Positions 46,246 through 60,489 of a stretch of DNA of 64,000 bases are shown piece by piece (position 1 is the stretch's first letter; each line of letters starts with the position of its first letter). The stretch spans positions 25,361,398 through 25,425,397 of the forward strand of contig CP099841.1 of NCBI GenBank assembly GCA_030062745.1. The letters are read 5' to 3'. The translations under genes and the position numbers were made by a program. Under the pieces are notes generated by a model. It was not told the origin of the DNA. It did no database searches and saw only the letters and a list, made by a program, of their open reading frames with translations. Origin of the DNA: Capitulum mitella (lineage: Eukaryota; Arthropoda; Thecostraca; Pollicipedomorpha; Pollicipedidae).

Positions 46246-47375
46246 GTGAAACACGTCACGCGCCCCTCATCTCTGTTGGCAGATATCGCACTGACGAGAT
46301 CGACGGTAGCGCTTCATGTTGAGTGTTGGGTTCTGTGCGCATATTGCATCGGCGACATGAGGCAGCTTTCGGTCAAATAGTTCGCCCGTCGAACGCTAAT
46401 GAATCACGCCGAAAAACGACTTTACAATCCTTGCTGTCTCAGCAGCGTTCCTGTTGCCTGGCTCCATCTTCAGCTGTTTTTGTACTGTGTTGCTCAGGAC
46501 ATGTTAAAAGTACCACCCTCCCCATTCAGCGGCGCCGGGAAGAAAGACATGACGTGAGGTCGCTCCAGCCTGACAGTGGGTGGAGGCCATCGCTGAGCCG
46601 AGTCACATCCGTGACCTCCATCCGCCGTGCTGGGTCGCCATGGTTTTTTCTTAAAAAACGGGCGCCTACAGAAAGCACCCTTGTTTGCTGTCCCATTTTC
46701 GTCGAACCTTTTGCAGAAATCGGCGCTTTAACTGAAATGGCATATGTAAAGTTTCATTAAAGGGAAACCGTAATGGTTGAAATAGTCTAGAAATATTACG
46801 GCACGCAGCGTTTGACGTCGGTAGTAATCTACTTCTAGGGCACGTGGTGCCAAACCACGGATCGGACAGGCTCAGCTCCAGGCACAAACGACAGGCGGTG
46901 CCTTCAGCTATGCACCACAGTGCTTGTTTTAGTTCGATACGAGGATCTCAGCGTTACACCTGCTGCTTGAAGCCACTGGATTTTTTGCCTTGTCAGACCT
47001 GGAACGATCATAACTTTTTCATGAGAAGAAAGTTTAATTTTTTAGAATTTCTTATTTCCATTCTTAACACATTCTAATATGAAGCTTGCAAGCTCTCTTG
47101 TTTATACGACTATTTGAAGAGTAATGTGTTTACCCTTAATGCTTTTTATACGGATGTTTTTAAAACCGTTCATTAATGACGGTGAGCAATATCATGAGCG
47201 CCCGTGGCGTTCAGACTTCGGGTGCAAAACCGCCGACATAAATTGATAGATGTCTGCAACTGTTTCGAATCCATGGCAGGACAATGAATGTGCCAAACAA
47301 AATTCTGAAACATACCTCCAGATTTGAAGAGAAGCGTATAAGATCACGCTCGTCATGGTTCCGTTCGGGATTTCA
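46246..47375. other. Intergenic upstream of FoxO, nothing recognised
   Basis: Mixed sequence with AT-rich 46980-47170. The 5' part of the LINE may extend slightly into it. Confidence 0.35.
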
Positions 47376-47740
47376 CCTCTCCTGATGGCTCTGCTTGTGA
47401 GTCGGCCTCTCCTGACAGCTCTGCTAATGAACCGACGTCTCCTGACGTCTCTGCTCGTAAACTGACCTCTTCTGATGGCCCTGATCATCGTGGGCCGGGC
47501 TCTCGTGATAGCTCTGCTCGTGAACCGCTCGCTCCTGATAGCTCTGATCGAAAGCCGGCCTCTCCTGGTTGCTTTGCTCAGGAGTCCGCCTTTCCTGATA
47601 GCCCTGGTCGTGAGCCGGCCTCTCCGGATGGCTCTGCCGTTAACCGTCCTCTCCTGATGGCTCTGCTGGTGAGCCGACCTCTCCGGATAGCTCTGGTCGT
47701 AAGCCGGCCTCTCCGGACGGCTCTGCCGGGACTGCTGTGT
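47376..47740 (+). repeat. 30-bp minisatellite, about 12 copies, upstream of FoxO
   Basis: Units of 30 bp with core CCTCTCCTGATGGCTCTGCT followed by a CGTGAGCCGG-like tail. The array ends about 570 bp before the FoxO start codon. Confidence 0.85.
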
Positions 47741-48309
47741 TTCCTGCCGTGACCGCTCAGTCCTGCCGCGCCGCCGGCCAGGCGGACCGTCTGCCGTCGG
47801 CAGCGACGGACCGCGGAGATCAACCAGCCCGATCCCACGAGATTAAACTGGGTCTGGCGTTGCGGCGCGCCTCCGGGCGGCGGTGAGTGCTCACATTTTG
47901 GCCGGCTCGACTTCTTTCAGCGCGCCGCGCCGCGCGGAGAGAGATCGGCGACGCTGGCCGCATAGAAATGCCGGCATTAGCGGCGCCGCCCGTCGAAGGG
48001 TTGGCGGCGGCGGCGGCGGCGGCGCGGCGGCCGGCCGCCGGCCGGACCGGGGTGACATCTCGCGGCCAGGGCCGCAAGGGTTGCGGCCGTGACGTCAGCC
48101 GGTTATCAGCTGTCGAGCGGGCGGCGCTGGGTCCGGACGGCGGCCCGTTCAGAGTTCAGACTCGAGCGCGGCGCGGGCTCGGCGCGCACGGCACGGCAGA
48201 GGGCGCCCGCCGGCCAACATGGAGGCACGGTGCCGCTCGAGCCTGTGAGACGCGTCGCCGCGAACTGCTGCCCGCGAGCGCGCCCGCCGGCGCCGTGGAG
48301 TACCCGGAG
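47741..48309 (+). promoter_or_regulatory. foxo: FoxO 5' region, CpG-rich
   Basis: GC- and CpG-rich sequence immediately upstream of the FoxO start, probably 5' UTR and/or promoter. A consensus donor GGCG|GTGAGTGC at 47883 could end an untranslated exon. The FoxO frame remains open upstream to an ATG at 47968. Confidence 0.4.
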
Positions 48310-48879
48310 ATGTCGGACGTGTCGGGCGAGGAGAGCTTCGACCCGAACCTGGAGCCGCAGCAGCGGTCGCGCGCCAACACCTGGCCGCTGCCGCGGCCCG
48401 AGGACTATGTGGAGAACCAGCACCCGCTCGACGACCTGCCCGAGGCGTCCACGTGGGACATTCAGCAGCAGAACTTCCACCAAAACGCGCCGCCACCGCC
48501 CCCGCCGCCGCCACCGCCGCCGCCACCGCCGCCGCCGCAGCCGCAGCCGCCGCTGCTCGCCTCGCCGGGGCACAACGGCGCCGTGTCGGGCAATGGGGGA
48601 GGACTGCTGCTCTGCAAGACGGAGCCGGGCACGACGCCGCTCAACGGCGACCCGCCCAAGCCGGCGGCCGCCTCCGACTCGACGGCCGTGCTGCCCAAGC
48701 CGAAAAACTCGAACCGCCGCAACGCGTGGGGCCCGCACAGCTACGCCGACCTCATCACGCAGGCGATCCTCTCGTCGCCGGAGAAGCGACTGACGCTCGC
48801 GCAGGTGTACGACTGGATGGTGACCAACATCCCCTGGTTCAAAGACAAGGGCGACAGCACCAGCTCGGCCGGATGGAAG
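48310..48879 (+). CDS. foxo: FoxO first coding exon (Akt site and N-terminal part of forkhead domain)
   Basis: 190 codons ending at TGGAAG|GTAGGT in phase 0. The start at 48310 puts the Akt/14-3-3 site RSRANTWP at T24, the same number as in human FOXO1. Then come PLPRPEDYVENQ, a polyproline tract from CCG/CCA repeats (about residues 61-76), and the forkhead domain from about residue 135: NRRNAWGPHSYADLI, EKRLTLAQVYDWMV and FKDKGDSTSSAGWK. The exon breaks the forkhead domain after Gly-Trp-Lys, just before the NSIRHNLS recognition helix, exactly where vertebrate FOXO1/3 and insect foxo have their long intron. FoxO proteins are insulin/Akt-regulated transcription factors that bind TTGTTTAC-type sites. 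The rest of the gene lies beyond the window. An in-frame ATG at 47968 would add 114 unconserved residues and is less likely. Confidence 0.94.
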
Positions 48880-50449
48880 GTAGGTGCTCGCGGCGGCGGC
48901 GGCGCCCGGCTGCCGCCGGTCCGGCCGTCGGACGCGGCTCCCACGCAGGTGCGGAATGTGGAGCGAGCGCCTTTCTCGCCGGGGAGCGGACCTGTGCCGC
49001 CCGCCTGTGCCGCCGTCTGGTGCCCTGACTGGCGGAGCCGCCACGGAATTCCCCTCACCCCGTCGGCGGACGGGGGTCGCGCTGGACAGGGAGCGGGGAC
49101 CGTCCCCCACCCCCTCCCCCGGGGGTCCGGAGCGGTGCCGACCCTCGTTACCCCCCCCATGATCGCCGGGCTCACGCCCCATCAGTGGGCGGGGGCGCCC
49201 TTCCCCTTCGTTCTGTCAGTTGACGTGCGGCGCTGGTAGTCGCCAGTTCGAGGCTGGCAGCTTGCAAGTATTGCCCAGGAGTATCGACCGTCGGTCCGAA
49301 TGTATATGCGAATTATACAAATCCTCCGTTGTCGACAGATCTCATAGGTCTAGGTGTGTCTTCGCATTAGACATGTCTGTGGCTGTCCGCATATCAAATA
49401 AGTTCGAGGCTCTTTACATTAAGTACTGGTTGAGACTGTCTACTAGCACCACTGCTCCAAATGGTTCCGCTCATTCACTGTCAGTCGCAGCATCTGTCCA
49501 GAAGAGTATCTGAATTGCAGCCATGCCTCGTGATGTCGTCATTCGCGACCATCGCCAAGGGAATCAACAGACATTACACTTGGTGAAATGGATAGGGGTG
49601 CCTGTCCATGCATTATCTTGAGGACTCCAAATCACTGGGTGCCCACCTCATATGGTCGTATGTGAAATTCGGAAATGTTTGTGGGTGCGCGACCCACATG
49701 GGGATGTCAAAGCAGTCACAAAATATAAAACTACACCCATGGTAATGGGTCAGCTACATCCTCTGGCAGGGACGTGCATCAAGTGCAGGCTTTGTCCAAC
49801 GACAATCAATGGCAGACTCTGTCCAAAGAGGATTTATAAGTTATTGCGCCTATCCGGGGATGTGTATCCATCGCAGCTGCAATCCAGTCAATGGCAGCCT
49901 CTGTTCAGGTATATGCGCCAATTACAGTGCCTTTCCAGGGATGTCCATTAATCTGCAGGCATAATATATGGTTCGGGAGGGTACGAGGAAGCATGTTCCC
50001 AACTTCTGCGGAGTTCGACGCAACGCGTATGGGTATTTCACGGTGGACCCTCCACTGCAGCTCTTGTCCGAGCATAAACGCCACAGTCCCTACCAGAGGC
50101 ACTCGGTCATTCGCAGCCCCTGCTCACGGTCGGTCATGACATACTGCGTCAGTCTAGCGCCGCCCATCAGTTACATCACCGGCGCCCGTCAACCGCCGGC
50201 CGCCGGCGGCGGGGCCCGAGGCATCGGTCGGCCGGCCGCTCCCATGTAGCGTCGGCCGGGCGCCTGCGGAGTTGGCCGCCGCCCCGGCGCGGCCGGCCGG
50301 TGGCGCGACCCTTGCCCGGCGCGGACCCGGAGCCCCGCGTCCAGCCGGCCCCCGCGGCGCGGCGCGCCGGCCGGCACCGGCCGGCCACCCCGGGCGCTGG
50401 ACCGTGCCCTGGCCCAGCGGGATGCTGAAGAACGCTCTCGACCCGTGCA

Positions 50450-50720
50450 CGCTCGTGACGAACAACTCGGCCCGTGCGGGGTCCTGGTGAACGTGTCCCG
50501 GGCTGTGCACGGGTCCTAGTGAACGCACCCGGTCTGCACGGGGTCCTGGTGCCCGTGCCTTGGCTCCACAGGGGTCCTGGTGAACGTACCCCGGCCTGTG
50601 CAGGGGTGCTGATGAACGTTCCCGGCTTCTGCAGTGGTCCTGGGGAACGTACCCCGGGCTCTGAATGTGGTCTTGGTGAACGTACCCGGCCTCTGCGGGG
50701 GTCCTGGTAGACGTATCACG
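50450..50720 (+). repeat. Minisatellite of about 33-36 bp in FoxO intron 1
   Basis: Units around GGTCCTGGTGAACGTACCCC recur about seven to eight times with substitutions. Confidence 0.75.
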
Positions 50721-53700
50721 CCTCTGCGGGGGTCCCGCTTGGGGGTGGGACGCCCGTCCAGTATGAGGGATGGGGCCCTTTGAGTTACGTAGATGCCCTC
50801 GGGGAAGGTGGGGCCGTCCCGGCCGGTTCTAAGGGAGAGAAGGGCGCGTAGCAATCCTAGCGGTCCCAAAGAGGGAAGGACCGCACCCGTGTAGGATGAC
50901 CATATAGGACCATATACCATAATGACCATATACCATATGGCCTGTCCGGCTGCCACGGTGGTCACCAGTCCCATGGACACAGCTCGTCTAACCACGGCGC
51001 TGTATCAGAGCAGGAGAAGATCCTGAAGGAGTAGAGGGGTCGTACCTCAATTCCAGGTAACCAAGATTTGGAACAAATGTAAGATGCTTCTATTTAAAAA
51101 CATCCGTTGGTATTTTAGACCCAAACATGATGTAAAGTATTCTTTGGTAAACATATTAAAAGACCAGGAGCAGAAAACCCAGTGCTTGGCATATTTTGGG
51201 CCGGATTATCAAAGATAAAAATAACTGCACTCATCCCCTCTGTTTTCTCTTAAAAGTAGTTTCACCCTTCCCGATACGGTTAGTTGGGACCGCTCTTGTG
51301 CTAATGGAACGTGTCCCATCCCAAGAAACCTCGCCGTAAGAGGACTCAGCTGATTCCGTTCCGTTCCAAGGTATGCACTTCCTTGAATGTGATGCAAAGA
51401 TTTTTCCTGCCTTTTGTTCTTGAAAGAGGAACATTTATGGGACAGCAAGCATCTTAGGACATTCCTATGTCCAGAGAGAACGCAGCTTGTCCGAAAATAG
51501 CTGATGACTAACCATTTAAAACGTATATGTCCATCTATCGGGACAGCTGTGAGTGAGGCGGCATATGTCCTGCTCCCTAGACATTATAATAAGGTTATGA
51601 TAAGGTTGACATTTCAGCCGGACAAAATTTCTTTCATCATTTCCTGGTTAAAACCGGCTAAAGCCGGCATAAAAATTATGACACTTAATGTTTCCAGTGC
51701 GTTAAAATTAGCTCTTATTCCGCTTTTTACTTCTTATGAAGTCAGTATTGTGCGAAAACTTTAAACAAGCGCAACATTTTAATGCAAAACTCATCGCATG
51801 AAACATGCATTGGTCTGTTGTAAGCAACACACTTTCTGTAAATCCCCCCCCCCCCAACCTGCCCGTGAAAATGTTATGCACAGAAACAGGCAAGGGCAGG
51901 GTACAGTTATCGAGTTATCTACAGCTAGTATACAGAGTTGTGTGAGTTTATGCCTAAACCTTAACATTAATGCCTAAACCTGGGACATTAATCCCCACCT
52001 TAAAACTTTTTGTTTTAACCCTAGGGATATGTTGGCATGCAGAAGTTGCCATCCACCAGCGATCACTAGGTAGGACGTAGTGGTATTGTGAAAACGGCCT
52101 TCAATGTCTGTGTCAATGACTAGGGATATTGGCCATATTATTATGACTTCTTAGGATTGCAGGTATAAGTGCGATTTGAAAAAAAGGTATTTTGTGCTGA
52201 TTTATGAGTAATCTGTTGCTGATCTACAGCCTGCATGATAATTAAATACTTGGTTAGTAAAATGTGAAATGTTTGTTATAATTGTTTTGACGTGCATTTT
52301 TCATATCAGATTCAGATGCGTGACTGCGCATCTGACCCAGAAACACCTACGCTCCTCCTCAACCAATGAATCTCAACACATTGTTTCTAAATCCTTTGGT
52401 CTTAAGTTTACCATCATTTGTATGTACCACTTTTCTTGAAAAGGTTACCCTGTGGTCACATTTTTCCACACATTTCGCATTTTAACATGCTAACATGTAA
52501 CATGCCTGATATGCTAACTTGCCTCGCCGGAAGCGGAGGGTGGATGCCACCCCCAGCAGTGTTCCCGGACCCACGGCAGTACGGCGCAAGACAGCGCCGT
52601 AAAATTTGTCAAAGTTGACGATGCATCTATGGTGCATGTTTAAAATCGAGTGGTCCCGATACACCGAGCTATGACGCCAATACTGAAGGCTTGCAGAGCG
52701 CTTTATACGCTAAACGTCGGTTTTGTAGCCTCGGGGCAATAGGTACGCATGAACAGCAGATGACGGACATCCAGTCAGTTCAGAATAGTAGAGCACATAC
52801 AAACAGGTCGCTTTGGATACGTCGATGACTTTTTCAAGATCAAACGAGATCAATGGGCTAAGATGATCTTTTTGGCCTTAGAACGTCCTTATGCTATTTT
52901 TTTAAACTTAATATGATAAAGGAGATTATTTTAGGCTTATTTGGACCCCAAATATGTCGTTTTTAACGTCGAAAAACCAACTTCTACCTTCCAGATATAA
53001 AGTTTGACCTAAACTAGAAAGTCATTGGTTGGCCTGACGGGACTGAGTGAATTGGACTCCTTGGACTCCTTGGACTCGCAGCTTTCGATTGTTTTATGAC
53101 CCGTGGCGCTAGCTCAGTTAGGGGTTAAGTGGCGAGGGGTGCCCCCTCATCATGACATCTTTGCCAAAATATTTCCTACCATTTTCTGCCATTTTCTTCC
53201 GCGCCTATTTTTGGCCGGCTGGTTTTAACCTTAGGGCAGTGGCAGAAATACATTTCAGCCGGCTGCTGCCACCCCTGCCGGAGGCTGCCTCGTGTCGATG
53301 GGTACGTGTCCTGCCCCAAGGCGATTTGATTGAACGAAAGCAGTTTCTGATGCAAATACTTGTCCTGGCCCGGTTTATTGTATAACACACCTGTCTCTGT
53401 TCTCAGCAAATAAGGAGCAACTCGCCGTAAAATTTCGAGACAGTATCGTGGTTGCTTGTTCTGCGAACGTTGGTGAAAACATGGTCATCCTTTTCGTGGG
53501 ATTTTTATTTACTGAACGTTTAATTGAGTCTTTTACTTGATGTCTGCAAAGTTAATAAAAAGCGCAGAAGGGGAAGGTTAGTGATTCTGTTGCAAAGTCC
53601 GTGTACTTCTTGACCCTAATTTGATGCACGATATTGACATGGTACGATAAGCCCAATTACGTCGTATTAAATGGCTTTTCCTTATTTTCCTCGTTTTTTT

Positions 53701-53979
53701 ATCATGCTGTTGTGAGAATGACAGACTGCTGTTGGTTATACCTATATGGTATTCGTAAGATGCAATTGGTTGCGATCCCAGACATGGATTTGGCAATAAA
53801 GGGATGTTGTCGACCATCAGACAATTGTACATTCTTACGCTCATGCAAGGACATCCCGTGATTTCGTCCGTGACGCACCACTGTTGGTCTTGAACCTTGG
53901 TGCGAAAGGCCTGAAGTTTTACAGCTTAGCTGGCAGCTGGCATTACGCCTGTCGACCAGCTGAATCGAACAGGCACGGC

Positions 53980-53995
53980 CCTCTCTCTCTCTCTC

Positions 53996-54026
<31 letters not shown>

Positions 54027-54028
54027 CC
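53980..54028 (+). repeat. (CT)n microsatellite
   Basis: About 49 bp of CT repeats with one CCC interruption; on the other strand a GAGA tract. Confidence 0.9.
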
Positions 54029-55829
54029 TGGATTACACCTCCCGGCCTTACCCGGCTGCGTGGCCGGACTGCTTGCATCACCGCCTCATCACACATGACT
54101 TTTTGGCGAGGTGACATTTCCACCCTGATCTCCAACCAGTTTCTGCCGTCGACCCGCCCTCCAGCCCCAGCCCGAGGTGTTTAGTCCACTCGCCTGTAGC
54201 CCAGGCTCATCAAGCAGATGGCAAAGCTGATGCTCCAGCACGCCAACATGCTGGCATTTGTCGCTCCGTCCTAGGCCTTCTCGCTTCTCTGCGTTCCGGC
54301 GTGGTCCAGCGGCGAGGCAGCTGCCCTGCGTTTGTGCCCGGGCGTCGTGCGCGGCGGCCCTGCTCGTCGGCCTCGCAGCGTCGCGGGAGGCGCGTCGCCG
54401 TCGCCGCGTCCGCCGCCGACCGGCGCCGCACTCTCGCTCTCGGCCGCCGATGAATGGCGGTCTTTTTGCGGCCTGCTCGGCAGCTGGCCGCTCCGGACCG
54501 GCCGAGCGCCGCCAGACCCGTCCGCGGCGGCCGCGCGGCGCGAGGTGGCGGCCGGCCGCCACCGCTCTATCGCCGCGCGGATCGGCGGCGACGGTGGCCG
54601 CCGGCCTCCGGTCATCGGAATTATCATATCGGCCGGCGTGCACCGTGCACCGGCGCTCTCCTGACCCGGCGCGGAAGCCGGCAGCGCGGCCGGCCGTTTT
54701 TGCCCGCCGCCCAATGAGCCGCACCAGATCGCGGGCGGTTTTTGCGGCGCAACGGCGGCCTTGGCCGGCCGGGTCGCTTCCTCTCGTATTCGGCCGCGCA
54801 CTGCACGGGACCGGGTCACGAGCGGCTGATGCCGCCGGACGACGGTACGCGACACGCCCTGCGGCGGTGGAGATCGCTGCTCTTGCTTGTTCTGTCGCGA
54901 CGGGACGGGGCGGCCGGCGCTGGCCGCGCGATATGTATCGCCATGGGGAAATTCGTGTCGCATGACGCGATCGCGGCTGTTCGCGCTGAAATGGCTAGAA
55001 ACGCTGGAACAGACTGGATTTGTTGGAGGCTCAATGTGGCCGTTTAAGGCAACAGGCGGGAACATGGAATTCATGGGACAAAAAAACCTAGCAATATATG
55101 TTTTTGCCGCCAGAGGATCGCGTGAATACCGCACCATGTCTTGGAATATCTTGTAAAATTGCCTACGAGCCATTTTCACTGATCTGCGTTTTTACACTTT
55201 TGTGTCTGGCGAACAAACAATAATATTTTTTTAGGTTCGGACACGTCTTGGTTTTCTGTGAGGCGGGGTTACATAACCATTGGCGTAAAGTCACGCTGAA
55301 TTTTTGTTTCTATTTTTCTGAGACCGGTTGTTCTAGCCAGAGCGGTGTCTGCGTACCAACGACCTTTCTACCCATGAGTCTGGATCTACCATCCTACCTA
55401 CCTATTGAGTCATCATGTCCATGGATCATACTTGATGGCCGCCGGGGATTGGGTCCTGGCTGGACACTTTCTCTAAGACCTTCAACCATAGGCACAAGAA
55501 TGGGGGACAGACTGGAGGACATGGCCTTCTGAGCCCTTAGCGTGATGAGGGTGGTGTTGCATGGAAAAAGAAAACTGAAAATCTTCAGGCCTAGGATTCG
55601 TGTCGTCAATTGTTAATCATATTCCGTCGACCGCTAACCATATTCCGTCGACAGCAAATGCATGCGCCTAGACTCACCAGTAGCCGCACGAATCAGATGC
55701 TTGTTGGAGTCATGCCCAGTTGTAAATTACCAGACAGGTATCAGATGCCGCCGCGCCTCTCACAGCACAGATCAACATCGGCCTGCCGCCGCTGGCTCGG
55801 CACCGTAACTGGTCGCCTGTAGTGGAACC

Positions 55830-56180
55830 TGTCCGCAACCTGTGGTCCTGACCGGCGCCTGTCCGTGACCTGTGGCCCGTGTCCGTGACCTGGGGTCTGT
55901 TTGTGGCCTGGGATCATGACTGAGCCCATGGTTGGCGATCCCGGGATCGGGGGTCCGGACCCCCATCATTCAGGGATTTTTACATGAGGCCTACGGCGAT
56001 GACTGGAAAGAAACGGTCTGAAATCCTATGCGAACCCTCCCCCCCAATAATTTCCGGAAATCTCCAGCCACGTCGGAGCCCATCCGTAACCTGGAGTCCA
56101 GCTGGGGCCTACCCGTGACCTGAGGTCCTGGTCGGGGCGGGTCGTGACCTGGGGTCCTGGCTGGGGCCAGGCAGGGGCAG
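55830..56180 (+). repeat. Degenerate minisatellite in FoxO intron 1
   Basis: Recurring CCGTGACCTGTGG / CGTGACCTGGGGTCCTG lines, interrupted by a unique 100-bp stretch around 55940-56060. Confidence 0.55.
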
Positions 56181-59100
56181 CGACGCTTCAATGCGCTTCC
56201 CGCCCTGCCCAGCTCTGATTCAGGCTGGTACTATGTTCAGGATCGGCCACCGGCCGCACCACACGAAATACAGCGTCAAATACTTGAGCCTGGTCCAGGA
56301 TAATTCTACACCTTGCTGCGCCACGGCCGAATGGCACGCCACCAACGGCGCGGCGGCCGGCTCCGGCGGTTCCGCGCAGTCCGGCGAAAGGTGTAAGCAC
56401 CTGGTGCCCATTGCTGAGCTTTCAATCCCGGGCGAAACGGCTGCGCTCGGCGGTTCACGTCCGCGTCTGGCGACCGGACCCCTGCCTGGCCGCGCCGACC
56501 GTGCGGGGTCAGCGTGTCGCGTGCGCCACCGTGACTCGCCCGTTAGCTTTCCCGGTGGCGCCGGAGCATCTGGTGATGCGGCCTTTGTATCGCGTCTGGC
56601 GTGGCCCGACGGACTTCGTGTGACGCTTCCGACAGGTCATTTTGGACTCAGGTGCTGCTGATGAGGTTCCTGGCAAGGACTGCGATCAGGCGGTGCGTCT
56701 TCGAAGCTCAAGATGTTGTTCACTGCTCCTGTGCTTTAACCGTCGTGGGATCCTCTGTTAACTCGTCACGATGGCCTCAGTCCACGTATTTATTTTTAAC
56801 CTGTTACTGCTATTTTAGAATGGACATTCTGTCCCTAGTCTACAGGCGGATCCAGCAGCCTTTCATGGTCGCGCTGGAAGTGCTCGCCCTGGAACTGAAT
56901 CATTCAGCGCGAGTCATCTCAGCTGCTTTTTCTGACAGAAGTATGACGGCTCCTCCGCTGCGAGCGAACGCCGTATTTTTCTCCGCGTCGGTCTTGCCAA
57001 CACCTACCAACAAGCAATCCCACTTGCCAGACACGCTAATCGCGTCCGTGCCTGTCCAAACGCCAAGACTTTTTACGGAAGCGGGGCTGCGGCGGACGCC
57101 GGTCAGCGAGGTTGCCGCCGTCGCGGGGCCGGCGGCGCCGCCGCCCGTCCCGCGGGGGCGCGCGGGCCACGGCGCCATCACCCCCGGCGGCCATCAAAGC
57201 CGGCGCCCTGTTTGTGTTGGAGCTCGGGCCGGCTCTGGCCGGCCGCACGCCGCCGGGATCTCGATAGGTATCGTCCGGCCGCCGCCGACGGGGCGCGTGT
57301 CGCGGGCAGGTCTCCGGCGCCCGGCGCCGCTGCCGCCGGCGGGCGACGGCAGCTGCCGTGGGCGCTCCGTGTGTTCGGTTTTGCGTCACGATGCGCTTGG
57401 GTTCTGTTTCCGGGGTGTTTCGTTGGCTAAGGCATACCTCTGAGTGACCATAATTGGAATCGCAGCCGCAAAAGAGGGTGAAAGCCTTCCTCTTGTTTCG
57501 GAAAGGGTTGGCACAGATATGATGCCACATGCCTATACAGGCAAGTAAGAAGTGTGAGTAATAATAGTGGCAAATAAGTAATGTCAGTGATAATAAGTAA
57601 TAATGGAGTTATTTTGTTCATTTAAAACTTCTTTAACTAGGGGTTCTTTCACGCATTTTTTACATAACGGTATGTATGTTATGAAACGGATACTGCAGTC
57701 ATTTAGTGCTAACCACCCAATATCTGTTAGCCCCATCCGTTCAGCGTTATTAAGCAGTGCGCTAGTGTGCTAGGTTTTTTGTAAAACGTTATTAAAGTAC
57801 CTGCTTGCGAATAAGAACATAAGAGTGTCCGTCAGTCATGACGTATTTCATGCGAAAGGCAGCGTTAGTGCAAATTTTGTCCCCACCATTTTACTATTCA
57901 TTTTCAACGATAATCATTACGATATAGATTTTGTCGCTAGCACGTTACACTCTGAATGTTGGGTCTTTGCAACAATACCCAAGCACGGCAGGTTTCTGAG
58001 TCCCCAGACAGGCACATCACGAACAGTGGTGGATCTGAATCGCGGAGTTATCCGCACTGCTTGGTAACAGAACAGCATGCTGCAGCACATCAATTTGGAG
58101 CGTTGAAAACCTTGCCGGGGCAGAAGTCCAAAAGGGTTTTTTTCAACTGCTAAACCTTCTGTCGTGAAAAAGCCAACAACTAAGTTGCGATTACGCAACG
58201 TGGTGTCAGGCCATAGTTGTGCAAAAATGCTAGCTTATCAAAAACCCAATCAATTATGTAACGTCGGACAGTGTTTCCTCTGACTGACAGGATGTGTGGG
58301 GAATGCGAAATTTATGAGGAAATATTGGCACGGGCTTTTTGACCCCATTCAAAAAGGAAATAGCTTTGGCAAAAGTTGGCAATATTAAATGGGCTCATTG
58401 TTTTCATCGCAAGAACCCGAGTATTAGTATGACATGGAGAGAAAGAAGAAGGCATAAATGTATTTTTGCTGGCGGCAAGTACAGTGGAACAGCACAATGC
58501 AGAATAAAACTGTAACAAAAGCGAGTATAAGTTTCTTTGGCGTCGAATTACATAACAGTAGAAATGGATTATGACTGTGTCAGGAGGACAGCACAAGCTC
58601 AAAAAGTTATGGACCCTCCCGCTAAATTATCTCCGGATTGGGCACGCAGATTGAACCATATTAGAGGAGGGCAGGAGGGAGAGCTGGGAAAGAAAAGAGA
58701 AGCCGAACGTATGATGGCCTTATGTTAGTGGCCTCAGTTACACCACATGCTATATGACTGACGTTAGGCATATGTTGTCTAATGTTGCTTGTATGCATGT
58801 CTTTTTGTTATTTTCACAAATCAATGCTCAAAACGGGAAAGGTATAAGGAGCTGCTAGAAAGGCTGTTAGAGACTCGTTTGTCGACAAGACATTCCAGTT
58901 CGCCATTTATGTCAGCAGTCTAGCTCTACTGAAGAAAGAATTGTTCGAAACTTTCGCGATTACATAGATGTATGAGGCCAACGACTTTGAAACTGGCCTT
59001 GAAATACGGTTGACAAATTAAATTGATTTCTGGCGCGAGAATTTTATTTGCTAACAAATAGGGTCACTGGAAATGTTGGCACACTGATTCCAAATATGGC

Positions 59101-60489
59101 ATTCATTGATATTTGCATGTAGGCTAAGGTGCATGAAATTGAACACAAACATAGGTTTGTACTGTTCATCGCAATACGTACTGGTGGTTTTAGAAATTTT
59201 GACGCGACATGTAGGCAGAGGTTATATACAACAAAGGAAAATATGATTTTTGTTTCCACCGGTTTGCGGTTGGCTTGGCTCAGGAAAGTGTTCGCCACAC
59301 CTCTGCATTGTACATATTGTGTCACCTGTTGTGGAAGTCCGTCGCACCGTTAATACAGCGCAAGCCTATGATCGCAACGACGTCATTCATTCACCCAGCT
59401 GCCGTTTGTCAGCGGTTTTTGCATCTACCGCTCGATGTCCCGCAATGAAATTCTGTACTCGCGAAAAAAACACCATGCATAAGAGAAGACTTATGTATGT
59501 AGTACTTTTGTTTGATTTTTGCCGCTACCCCTCGAACGGTTGCTTCAAGGTAAGCCAGTTTTTGGACCCACGTCATCGCATTCAGAGTTGCATTGGATCG
59601 TTATTTCAAAACAAAGCAACCTGGAAGCATGGCGTTCGCTTTTTCGTTCCTGCTCATCCAGCCATCCTCCATCCTAAATGTGACGTCTCTTAGATATTGC
59701 CTGAGGCGGTGTTTTTCCGAGCCTGAAATTCGACATGAGGCGAAACATAGACGATGACCCTGGAAACAATAGCATATTTAAAATAAGCACGACGTCCTCT
59801 TTTAAGAAGTGGCCATGACCAAACTCACACGAGAAGTCCATTGCCGTTTGAACTGTACGCTCATTACGACACCTGACGTACTGTTGCTTCAGACTGATGT
59901 CGTGTGATAAGTGGAGCTTATACTATCCATTGAAGTGACAAAGCAAACTTGTATTGTTCGGAAAGTTTTTGGATAAGAACCTTTATAAATACGTCGCGTA
60001 TTTTCATGTTCTAATCGGAAAGCATCCAACGATTTACCGACAGCTTTTCTGACGAGGCCATCCGAATTATATATTCCAACAGCAAAGGTCCAATGATCAT
60101 TAGATTTCCCCATTCCTTTTAATTGAATGAGTATTACCACATGTACCTCTTTATTAAATTTCGCATTTCTGCTCCCTCAGGCCTTACGCCACTCTCGTCT
60201 ATGAATCGCATAGGAATCGCATAGGAACGCTATCCGTAACTGCTGCACGTGGCGTATAAGCAGTTTCGGCGTATTTTCTTGAAACAGACAACACTATTTT
60301 GTAATATCAATCTGAGCTGAAAATAAAATGAAGGATACAGGTGTAGCTGTAGAACTGTAGCTTATGTTAAACATTAATGCAGGCATACGGTAAAACGTTT
60401 GTTGGCTCCGTTTTGACAGCCGTTACGATCGGACAATATTGTGCGTTTTATAATGTTGTAACCACCACAGGAAACCAGACGACTGGGTC

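Noticed and set aside
47968-48309. Upstream in-frame ATG for FoxO adding 114 residues
   Set aside because: The added peptide is Ala/Arg-rich without homology, and the 48310 start gives the family-typical distance to the Akt site.
48106-49182. 358-codon antisense ORF opposite FoxO exon 1
   Set aside because: Shadow of FoxO coding sequence in stop-poor GC-rich DNA.
53103-53150. GCTAGCTCAGTTAG tRNA-head-like start
   Set aside because: There is no B box downstream and no cloverleaf; too short to call a SINE.
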